From: Deltaproteobacteria bacterium
Lineage (GTDB): Bacteria; Desulfobacterota; Syntrophia; Syntrophales; UBA5619
Direction of reading: 5' to 3'
DNA: 16,839 nucleotides
NCBI GenBank assembly: GCA_026388365.1
Contig: JAPLJW010000231.1
Location: 1-16,839, forward strand
The notes beneath the pieces were generated by a model that was given only the letters and a program-made list of their open reading frames with translations, was not told where the DNA came from and did not search any database. Shown piece by piece: positions 7,888 to 14,890 of the stretch (the first letter of the stretch is position 1; every line of letters starts with the position of its first letter). A program made the position numbers and the translations under genes.

Positions 7888-10800
7888 CGGAGCGGGGTTA
7901 TGTCGAACTTCCGGTTCTCCGGTGGCTTTCCGGCAATGGGGCCGCTGATCCCTCGGACAAAGGGCTTGGGTGGACATATCGCGACGAATCGATAATGGAA
8001 GAATTCGACCGACCCATCGAAGATCCGCTTGTCGAGCCGATTCTGATAGATGCGATTATCCGCATAAACCCGGATGTCAAGACGAAAGCCCAGGCGAACC
8101 TGGCCGTGACGGCCCTCCGCAAGGCCATGTCCCATCCGGATAAACTGACGGCAAACCGAAACACCCTCGATCGGCTCCGGGACGGAGCCACCGTTGAACT
8201 CCTCCCCGGTGAGTCGGCAAAGACCGTCCGTTTCATCGAATTCGACCCCGCCAAGCAGAACCTAAACGACTATACGGCAACCAACCAGTACCGCATCCAG
8301 GGTGTCCGGGAGTGTCGCGACGACACGGTTCTGCTTGTAAACGGTATTCCTCTCGTTATCGCTGAGTACAAGAGCTACATCACCGGGGGCAAGGACTGGA
8401 CGGAGGGGGTACGTCAACTGCACCGTTATCAGCGTCAGGCGCCTCTCATGCTTACGCCGAACGTCTTTTGCATCGCTGCGGACGAGGACGAATTCCGTTA
8501 TGGAACTATCCTCTTCCACGATGCCAGCAGGGAGGAGATCGAGCGGCATATGGACTGGTGGGGAAGATGGCTCAGCCTCTATCCCGACCACAAGGGCTAT
8601 TGGAATGACCCTGCTGCCGGCGAGCCGGATGATCCGTTGGAAATCCCGGTAAAGGGGCTGCTCCGTCTCAAGCCCTGCCATGTCATCGATTTTCTCCAAC
8701 ACTTCGTGGTGTTTGAAACAAAAAAGGGCAAGGTCACCAAGAAGATCGCCCGTTACCAGCAATTCGAAGCCGTCAACGACATCGTGGACCGTACCGTATC
8801 TCTGATCGGCAAACCTGTCAAAGCCCAGGATCGGACGGGGCTGATCTGGCATACCCAGGGATCCGGAAAATCGCTGACAATGATCTTTGCCGCCTACAAG
8901 CTCCGGAGGCACGCAGCCTTGAACAATCCCACCGTCCTGATCGTCGTGGACCGCAGGGATCTGAAAACGCAGCTTGCCGACGATTTCGACGCCTGCGACT
9001 ACCCCAGCGTGGAAAAGGCGCTGGGCGTCGATGATCTGAAGAAAAAACTCCGAACCGACTGGCAGGGAACTGCCGTCACGACTATCCAGTCGTTTCAACG
9101 GATGGACAAGCTATCCCCACGCGAAAGGGACAACATCATCAGCCTGGTGGATGAATGCCACCGCTCCCAGAAAGGCAAAGGCAAGGAAGGCTTCGCCATG
9201 ACGATGCGGGTGAAACTGCCCAACGCCTTCCGCTTCGGCTTGACCGGAACGCCGATCGACCGGACGATGACGAACACCCACCGCGATTTTGGACCAATGA
9301 CGGATGGGGAACAGGAGCGCTATCTCAGCTATTACGGCATCAAACGGTCGATCAAGGACGGTGCCACCCTGGAGGTCCATTACATCCGAGACAAGGTACC
9401 CTTCAGCGTTGAAGACAAGCCCCTCAGCATCGGTTTCGAGGAGATTTGCGAAGAGATGGAGATTGATGACGAGGAGGCCAAGGATCTTGTCCAGCGCAAG
9501 AAATCCCAGTGGAAGGAGCTCGCCCGGCATAAGGACCGAATCAATATCGTCCTTGATAAAATACTGGAACATTTTCTTACCCATCCCGATCCCAACGGCT
9601 TCAAGGCGCAGCTCGTTGCCGTGGACCGGCTTGCCTGCGTAAGATACAAAGACGCCCTCGACACCAAACTCAAGGAACGAGGCCTGCCACCGGAATGGTC
9701 CGACGTCATCATCTCTGCCGGCCAGAACGACGAGCCGGAATTGGAGCGGTTCCACTACACGAAGCAGAAATCGGATGAGCTGATCGACTATTTCAAACTG
9801 ACACCCACGGAATGGGAACAATGGAATCGGGAAATACATGGCGACGACTGGACGCGCTGGCGACCGCCCCTGAAGATCTTGATCGTTTGCGACCGGCTGT
9901 TGACGGGTTTTGACGCCCCCATAGAACAGGTGATGTATCTGGACAAGCCGCTTCGCGATCATAATCTCCTCCAAGCCATCGCACGGACCAACCGACCCCT
10001 TCCCACAATGGACAAGCGGACAGGGCTCGTGGTGGATTATTTCGGCGTATTCCAGAATCTTGAGAAGGCTTTGAACTTCGATGAGAACATCCGCGAAGAG
10101 TCACTCATCGACTGGGATGCCTTGAAAGCCATGGTTCCGGGAGAAGTCGATCGTTGCATGCAGCTCTTCGAAGAAATCAAGATAGAGGACACACGGGAAT
10201 GCCTGCTGGCCGCATTGCGTCGTCTGCGCCACCCCGACGCGGCCAAAAATTTCGAACATAACTTCAAAAGCCTGGAAAGGTTATGGGAAGCTGTTGCGCC
10301 CGATCCCTGTCTCTACGACTACCGCCATAAATATAACTGGTTGTGCGGTATCTACATCGCCCACAAGCGACGACAGGGAGGCGCAAAAACAACCTACGGC
10401 GAATTGGCGGCGAAGACCCGTCAACTCATCGAGGAAAACATGACCTTTGTGAATCTGGCGGAAAACCTGCCGGTATTCAAAATCGATTCCAACTACATGA
10501 CAAACCTTGAAGACCTCCCGTCACCCGCCGACAAGGCGGCAGCACTTGAGGCCAGCCTGACCCGGGAACTATCGGAGGACGATGCAGGTTTCACCTACCG
10601 GGAACTCGGAGAGCGGCTCAAGCGGATCAAGGAACGCAAAGACGCCAGTGACGAGGCGGCGGCCAAACGTCTCCGGGAGCTTCAGAAGATTGCGGAAGAG
10701 ACCGCAAACATCAAGACGGAACCGGAAAGGTTGAATCTTACGAAGCCAGGCGAATATGAACTCTTCGCCGTTCTACGCGCTCACACGGCATCGGATAACG

Positions 10801-11033
10801 AAAGCTATATCGCTGAATCGGCGCGGCGGATGGTTGCAGAGTTGCGGGTAAATCGGCTGCTCCCGGCAGGCTGGAGCCATTCCAAAGGCGGGCGACAAAA
10901 GGTGGAGCGCTTCTTGCTGGCAGAGTCATGGAAACTCCCCTATGCGGCTTTGGGGTTGGGCACAGATGATCCGCATCCTCCCTTCTTGAAAGCAGCGGTG
11001 AATGAACTTGCCAAAACGGACCAAAGGAACTGA
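7884..11033 (+). CDS. hsdR: Type I restriction-modification system, endonuclease/translocase subunit HsdR
   Basis: HsdR pulls DNA through the HsdM-HsdS complex using ATP and cuts it far from the unmodified site. The 1049-residue protein is of full family length. The N-terminal PD-(D/E)xK nuclease is seen around DTVLLVNGIPLVIAEYKS, with D147, E161 and K163 as likely catalytic residues. The superfamily 2 motor follows: Walker A TQGSGKS (324-330), the DEAD-type box LVDECH (421-426), motif III GLTGTP (452-457), then LLTGFDAP (672-679) and QAIARTNRP (697-705) of the second RecA-like domain. A helical, charged C-terminal region (from about 880) probably contacts HsdM and HsdS. The ATG overlaps the hsdS stop. 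All motifs needed for cutting are present, so the system is likely active. Confidence 0.96.
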   Translation: MTERGYVELPVLRWLSGNGAADPSDKGLGWTYRDESIMEEFDRPIEDPLVEPILIDAIIRINPDVKTKAQANLAVTALRKAMSHPDKLTANRNTLDRLRDGATVELLPGESAKTVRFIEFDPAKQNLNDYTATNQYRIQGVRECRDDTVLLVNGIPLVIAEYKSYITGGKDWTEGVRQLHRYQRQAPLMLTPNVFCIAADEDEFRYGTILFHDASREEIERHMDWWGRWLSLYPDHKGYWNDPAAGEPDDPLEIPVKGLLRLKPCHVIDFLQHFVVFETKKGKVTKKIARYQQFEAVNDIVDRTVSLIGKPVKAQDRTGLIWHTQGSGKSLTMIFAAYKLRRHAALNNPTVLIVVDRRDLKTQLADDFDACDYPSVEKALGVDDLKKKLRTDWQGTAVTTIQSFQRMDKLSPRERDNIISLVDECHRSQKGKGKEGFAMTMRVKLPNAFRFGLTGTPIDRTMTNTHRDFGPMTDGEQERYLSYYGIKRSIKDGATLEVHYIRDKVPFSVEDKPLSIGFEEICEEMEIDDEEAKDLVQRKKSQWKELARHKDRINIVLDKILEHFLTHPDPNGFKAQLVAVDRLACVRYKDALDTKLKERGLPPEWSDVIISAGQNDEPELERFHYTKQKSDELIDYFKLTPTEWEQWNREIHGDDWTRWRPPLKILIVCDRLLTGFDAPIEQVMYLDKPLRDHNLLQAIARTNRPLPTMDKRTGLVVDYFGVFQNLEKALNFDENIREESLIDWDALKAMVPGEVDRCMQLFEEIKIEDTRECLLAALRRLRHPDAAKNFEHNFKSLERLWEAVAPDPCLYDYRHKYNWLCGIYIAHKRRQGGAKTTYGELAAKTRQLIEENMTFVNLAENLPVFKIDSNYMTNLEDLPSPADKAAALEASLTRELSEDDAGFTYRELGERLKRIKERKDASDEAAAKRLRELQKIAEETANIKTEPERLNLTKPGEYELFAVLRAHTASDNESYIAESARRMVAELRVNRLLPAGWSHSKGGRQKVERFLLAESWKLPYAALGLGTDDPHPPFLKAAVNELAKTDQRN

Positions 11034-11037
11034 AGGT

Positions 11038-11784
11038 ATGATGCAGGAATCTTCTCGACAGAAAATCGACCTGGACGGCTGGAAAATGGATTATCGCCTG
11101 GTGCAATCGAAGTCCGCGCGCAAACTGAGGGTGCGCGTGGGGATTGATGGTGTTGAAGTGCTGCAGCCCGAGGGGAGAGATTTTCCTGAAGTTGAAAAGT
11201 TTCTTAAGTCAAGCTCCGATTGGATTATGAACCAATTGGAGAGGGTTGAACGACTCCGGTTGGTGCGGAAGCCTGTTCTCAAAAAGGGCGGCGCGATCCT
11301 TTTTCGTGGTGTAATGACGCCTGTACGGGTTGAAGTAAAGGCTCGGCGCAAGGGAACGAACAAGGTCATCTTTGAAGATGGCGAGCTGAAAATCATTCTG
11401 GGCATGCAGTCGAATACGTCTGCGGCAGCCAGCCTTGAAAACTGCCTGAGGAAAAAGGCTAAAGAAGAAATCCGAAAACAGATTGATGTCTTGACAGCAA
11501 AGCTGGGGAAGTATCCTCATAAGATCTATGTCATGGGCCAAAAAACAAAATGGGGAAATTGCTCGGCCCTCCAAAATCTTTCGTTTAACTGGCGGCTTAT
11601 CATGGCACCCAATTTCGTCCTCCGATACTTGGTCACCCATGAGGTTGTTCATCTGGAGGTGCCCGATCATTCCAAAAGATTTTGGCTGACGGTGCAGAGC
11701 CTATGCCCAGAGATGGATCGGGCCAGGCAATGGCTGGTTGCTAATAGCGATCGGTTGATGATGGATATTCGACGGCTCTTTTAA
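11038..11784 (+). CDS. YgjP-like / SprT-like zinc metallopeptidase (M48-type annotation)
   Basis: The 248-residue product is a YgjP-like (DUF45) metallopeptidase. It has the zinc motif HEVVH (residues 201-205) with a further histidine at 211 in VPDHSKRFW, plus TKWGNCS at 170-176, the family version of the conserved (S/T)RWGSCS segment. There is no signal peptide or membrane helix, so it acts in the cytoplasm. The start may be ATG 11038 or 11041; an earlier in-frame ATG at 11002 lies inside hsdR and is less likely, because AAGGA and GAAGG sit just before 11038-11041. Only four bases separate it from hsdR, and genes of this family are often found beside hsdR. The natural substrate is unknown; trimming or turnover of restriction subunits is possible but is only a guess. 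Confidence 0.88.
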   Translation: MMQESSRQKIDLDGWKMDYRLVQSKSARKLRVRVGIDGVEVLQPEGRDFPEVEKFLKSSSDWIMNQLERVERLRLVRKPVLKKGGAILFRGVMTPVRVEVKARRKGTNKVIFEDGELKIILGMQSNTSAAASLENCLRKKAKEEIRKQIDVLTAKLGKYPHKIYVMGQKTKWGNCSALQNLSFNWRLIMAPNFVLRYLVTHEVVHLEVPDHSKRFWLTVQSLCPEMDRARQWLVANSDRLMMDIRRLF

Positions 11785-11803
11785 CTTATGTTCAAAAGTG
11801 AGC

Positions 11804-11929
11804 ATCAACCACCATCCCCCCTGCCTGTGTGAACGGGCATTCCTCCCCGAATCCGGCGACGAGCCGCACCCGAACAACGGCGACCCGCTGATCAGCATCG
11901 AATCGCAGCAAATCCTCGCCGACTTCGAC
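11804..11929 (+). pseudogene. 42-codon diverged fragment of the downstream radical SAM gene
   Basis: Read from 11804, 42 codons align without gaps to codons 54-95 of the radical SAM gene at 13319-13444: LISIESQ, CLCER and LADFD are exact and 30 of 42 residues match by hand count. Similarity stops sharply on both sides; beyond it the frame continues only to a TGA at 11948-11950. There is no start signal and neither the catalytic cysteines nor the rest of the protein, so it is a scar, not a gene. Differences are spread throughout, often at third positions, which points to an old or imported copy rather than a fresh duplication. A relative's version of this locus may have been carried in with the island, or an earlier insertion may have broken a second copy. 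Confidence 0.88.
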
Positions 11930-11946
11930 AAACCCAAATATTCGTA

Positions 11947-11975
11947 TTGACACCGCATAGCAGTTTGTCTATAAG
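11947..11975 (+). promoter_or_regulatory. Strong sigma70-type promoter for the fic gene
   Basis: A perfect -35 box TTGACA (11947-11952) and a near-perfect -10 box TATAAG (11970-11975) are separated by exactly 17 bases. Transcription would begin near 11982, about 50 bases before the fic ATG. The -35 box overlaps the stop codon of the radical SAM fragment, so the promoter sits at the junction between that scar and the fic unit. The -10 box lies within the left arm of the palindrome at 11963-12001, so a protein bound there would block polymerase. Confidence 0.75.
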
Positions 11976-12029
11976 GAAATCGGATTTCGTTATAGACAAA
12001 CCACTTTGTGAATAGCCGGTGATAGACAA
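11963..12029. promoter_or_regulatory. Palindromic operator of the fic gene plus an extra half-site
   Basis: GTTTGTCTATAA (11963-11974) is repeated in exact inverted form at 11990-12001 (TTATAGACAAAC). Between them GAAATC-G-GATTTC forms an inner palindrome, so 39 bases are symmetric apart from one mismatched pair. A third partial copy, ATAGACAA, lies at 12022-12029 immediately before the fic ATG. The palindrome covers the -10 box and the start of transcription. The fic product carries a C-terminal helix-turn-helix-like region, so autorepression is the simplest reading, although this is inferred. Confidence 0.72.
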
Positions 12030-12030
12030 G

Positions 12031-13146
12031 ATGAAACCCTTTGAAACTCAAACGCTTCCGATAGAGACCATCCAGTGGGATTCCCTGATCCCGATGATCG
12101 GCAGGGCGAATCGCTCCCTAGCCCATTTTGATGGTGTTCTCTACGGCGTGACCAATCCGGATATTCTGCTTTCGCCCCTGACCACCCAGGAAGCGGTTCT
12201 ATCCTCGAAGATCGAAGGGACGCAGGCCACATTGGGAGAGGTTCTACGATTCGAAGTAGGGGATGCGCCACGGGAAGAATCCAGGGTCCATGACATCGAA
12301 GAGATCATGAATTATCGGCGAGCGATGCGCCTGGCCGAGCAGGAATTGAAGACTCGCCCCTTTTCCTTGAACCTCCTGAGGGATCTTCACGCTGTCCTTC
12401 TGGATGGAGTTCGCGGAAAATTCAAGGCACGGGGCCGATTCCGGACAACGCAGAACTGGATCGGAACGCCGGGATCGCCGATCGAAGAGGCGCACTTTGT
12501 CCCTCCCGCACCCGAAAATGTGTTCCCGTGTCTTGAGAACTGGGAGAAATATTATCATTTCGATCGCCCCGATCCCTTGGTCCAACTGGCGATCCTCCAC
12601 GGACAATTTGAACTGATCCACCCGTTTCTGGATGGAAACGGCCGGTTGGGGCGGATGATCGTTCCCCTGTTTCTCTTCGAACGGAACCTGATTTCCAGTC
12701 CGGTATTCTATATATCCGCCTACATCGAGGAACACCGGGAGGAATACGTGGCAGGTCTTCGCCTTCTGGGTGAAAAAGCTCCGGAAGCCTGGACAAGGTG
12801 GATCGGGTTTTTCCTGACGGCTTTGGAAAGGCAGTCCCGAGAGAATTCAAAGAAGGCGAAACAAATCATCGATCTGTATAACACGCTGATGGAACGTATC
12901 CTTCATCTCACCCATTCCCGCTATGTCATCCCTCTTTTGGACAGCCTCTTTGATCAACCGATTTTCACCAGCTCTCTGCTGCAATCCCGCGCCGGTATGC
13001 CGGGTCTGCCCATGATCATGAACATGCTGGGAAAGCTGAAAAAGGCGGGGATCGTCACCGTATTGAGGGAAGGCAAAGGGCGCAGGTCACAAATCCTGGC
13101 GCTTGCCGAACTGATCAACATCTGCGAAGATAAAAAGCTGTTTTGA
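12031..13146 (+). CDS. Fic family protein (Fic/DOC AMP-transferase type) with C-terminal winged helix
   Basis: Fic enzymes usually transfer AMP from ATP to target proteins. The product is 371 residues from ATG 12031; a GTG at 12019 is possible but lies in the operator half-site, and GGTGAT at 12019-12024 can serve as a weak ribosome-binding site. The N-terminal Fic_N domain holds SSKIEG (58-63), which fits the (S/T)xxxE(G/N) inhibitory motif of class II Fic proteins. The catalytic motif HPFLDGNGRLGR (197-208) is intact, so the enzyme should be active but self-restrained. The C-terminal 90 or so residues (ITVLREGKGRR-like wing region, here GIVTVLREGKGRRSQI) resemble a winged helix and could bind the palindrome upstream. 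No antitoxin partner gene is beside it, as expected for class II. Its target is unknown. Confidence 0.92.
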   Translation: MKPFETQTLPIETIQWDSLIPMIGRANRSLAHFDGVLYGVTNPDILLSPLTTQEAVLSSKIEGTQATLGEVLRFEVGDAPREESRVHDIEEIMNYRRAMRLAEQELKTRPFSLNLLRDLHAVLLDGVRGKFKARGRFRTTQNWIGTPGSPIEEAHFVPPAPENVFPCLENWEKYYHFDRPDPLVQLAILHGQFELIHPFLDGNGRLGRMIVPLFLFERNLISSPVFYISAYIEEHREEYVAGLRLLGEKAPEAWTRWIGFFLTALERQSRENSKKAKQIIDLYNTLMERILHLTHSRYVIPLLDSLFDQPIFTSSLLQSRAGMPGLPMIMNMLGKLKKAGIVTVLREGKGRRSQILALAELINICEDKKLF

Positions 13147-13159
13147 CAAAAGCACAAAG

Positions 13160-14890
13160 ATGACCTGGAAGCAAAAAAAGAGATGCCTGGATCTTCTCGC
13201 CGGTGAGGAGGGCTGGTCCCGGAAGGTCTGGGGAGAACCCCTGACGGTCTGCCTCGCCTACCCGAACCTTTACCGGACGGGGATGTCCAACCTCGGTTTT
13301 CAGGCCGTCTATGCGCTGATCAACAGTCATCCCGCCTGCCTGTGCGAACGGGTATTCTTCCCCGAACCCGGCGACGAGGCGCGTCCGGACGACGGCGTCC
13401 CCCTGATCAGCATTGAGTCGCAGCGGCCCCTCGCCGATTTTGATATGGTCGCCTTCTCACTCTCCTTTGAGAACGATTATCCGCAAATCCTCCGGATGCT
13501 TTCGATGGCGGGAATCCCCATCGAGGCCGCGGCGCGGGGGAAGAAGGACCCCCTGGTCATCGCGGGCGGCATCGCCGCCACCCTGAACCCCGAGCCCCTC
13601 GCCGACTTCTTCGATCTCTTCCTCCTCGGCGAAGGCGAAGCGGTGCTCCCCGGATTTCTCGATCTGGCGGCCTCCCTCCGGCGGGATTTCCCCCGGGAGG
13701 CGTTCCTCGCCCGGATCCAGAAGGAGATCGCGGGGGCCTACGTCCCCCGGTTTTATCAGGTCACCACCGCGGAGGACGGGCGCATCACTGCCCGGGAACC
13801 GGTCGATCCCGCCTTTCCCCGGCGGATCGTCCGGCCGTGGTCCCCCGACCTCGACGCCTTCCCGACCGAACAGGGCATTACCACCGCGGATACCGAGTTC
13901 GGCGGCATGTTCCTCACCGAAGTCAGCCGGGGATGCCGGCGGGGCTGCCGTTTCTGCGCCGCCGGTTTCGTCTGCCGGCCGGCGCGTTTCCGGAGCGCCG
14001 CGGCGCTGGCGCCCTCCTTCCGGCGGGGACTCGAAAAGAAAAAAACGATCGGCCTTCTGGGAACGGCCGTCTCCGACCACCCCGCCCTCATCCCGCTGTG
14101 CCGTGCCATTCTGGCCGCGGGCGGATCCGTGGCCGTCGGATCTCGCCGCCTGGACCGCCTGAGCGGACCCATGGCGGCGCTCCTGAAGGAAACCGGCGTG
14201 GAGACCATCTCTTTCGCCCCCGAGGCCGGCTCCCAGCGCCTCCGGGATGTGATTCGCAAGGGGATCACCGAAGGGGAAATTTTTTCAGCAGTGGAAAAAC
14301 TCATGGAATGTGATATGATCCAGGTGAGGCTTTATTTCATGGTGGGCCTCCCGACGGAAATGGATGAGGATATGGATGCCATCGTCCGGCTGGTCAAGGG
14401 GATGGAGCATCACGCACGCCGGTATTCGAAAGGCAGGAAAGGGTTCCGGCGTCTGACGCTCAGCATCAACCAGTTCATCCCCAAACCCGGCACCCCCTTC
14501 CAATGGCACCCGCTCACGGATACGGCGGTCGTCAAACGGAGGATCCGGCGGATCACCGACGCCCTGCGCGGCGAGAAGGCGGTCCGGGTCATCCACGATA
14601 TCCCGAAGTGGAATTACATCCAGGCCCTGCTCTCGCTGGGCGACCGAACGGTGGGCAGGCTCCTGCTGGCGGTCCATCGGCGGGGAGGCAACTGGGCGAA
14701 CGCCTTCCGGGAGGTGAACGTGAATCCCGACTTCTACGTTTACCGCCGGAAGGGAACCGAGGAGATCCTGCCGTGGGATTTCATCGACCACGGCACTGAA
14801 AAGGCATTCCTCATCAGCGAATACCGGAAGGCGCTGTCCGGGCCGCCGGGGACCGATTCTGTCCCCATAAGCAAGGAGACAAAACCATGA
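13160..14890 (+). CDS. B12-binding-like radical SAM protein (TIGR03960-like)
   Basis: Radical SAM enzymes use an iron-sulphur cluster to split S-adenosylmethionine and start radical chemistry. The 576-residue protein has an N-terminal cobalamin-binding-like domain (about 25-165, with YPNLYRTGMSNLGFQAVY and LVIAGGIAATLNPEPLADFF) and a radical SAM core with the cluster motif C259-x3-C263-x2-C266 inside SRGCRRGCRFC. Related deltaproteobacterial proteins begin in the same way, so the N-terminus seems complete even though the fic stop is only 13 bases upstream. The ribosome-binding site is weak (CACAAAG), perhaps because the island replaced the original leader. Its stop overlaps the start of the UPF0182 gene (ATGA). 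The substrate is not known for this family. High G+C and ftsZ-like codon use mark it as native chromosome. Confidence 0.88.
   Translation: MTWKQKKRCLDLLAGEEGWSRKVWGEPLTVCLAYPNLYRTGMSNLGFQAVYALINSHPACLCERVFFPEPGDEARPDDGVPLISIESQRPLADFDMVAFSLSFENDYPQILRMLSMAGIPIEAAARGKKDPLVIAGGIAATLNPEPLADFFDLFLLGEGEAVLPGFLDLAASLRRDFPREAFLARIQKEIAGAYVPRFYQVTTAEDGRITAREPVDPAFPRRIVRPWSPDLDAFPTEQGITTADTEFGGMFLTEVSRGCRRGCRFCAAGFVCRPARFRSAAALAPSFRRGLEKKKTIGLLGTAVSDHPALIPLCRAILAAGGSVAVGSRRLDRLSGPMAALLKETGVETISFAPEAGSQRLRDVIRKGITEGEIFSAVEKLMECDMIQVRLYFMVGLPTEMDEDMDAIVRLVKGMEHHARRYSKGRKGFRRLTLSINQFIPKPGTPFQWHPLTDTAVVKRRIRRITDALRGEKAVRVIHDIPKWNYIQALLSLGDRTVGRLLLAVHRRGGNWANAFREVNVNPDFYVYRRKGTEEILPWDFIDHGTEKAFLISEYRKALSGPPGTDSVPISKETKP

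Larger units (their letters stand above)
1905..13159. other. Probable inserted accessory (defence) island between ftsZ and the radical SAM gene
   Basis: Everything between the ftsZ stop and the radical SAM start is accessory in character: a decayed ATP-binding protein fragment, an AbiE toxin-antitoxin pair, a full type I restriction-modification system, a metallopeptidase, a displaced piece of a radical SAM gene and a Fic gene. Flanking genes (ftsA, ftsZ, radical SAM, UPF0182) are chromosomal and GC-rich, while parts of the island are clearly richer in A+T. I see no integrase, transposase, tRNA or convincing flanking direct repeat, so the edges are set only by the neighbouring genes. The gene fragments near both ends suggest several insertion and deletion events rather than one clean mobile element. 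This is inference from content and context. Confidence 0.7.

Noticed and set aside
9111..9974. - strand frame opposite hsdR
   Set aside because: Shadow of the HsdR helicase region; no independent support.
1905..13159. Flanking direct repeats as attachment sites of the island
   Set aside because: Compared the bases after the ftsZ stop with those before the radical SAM start by eye; no convincing shared repeat.
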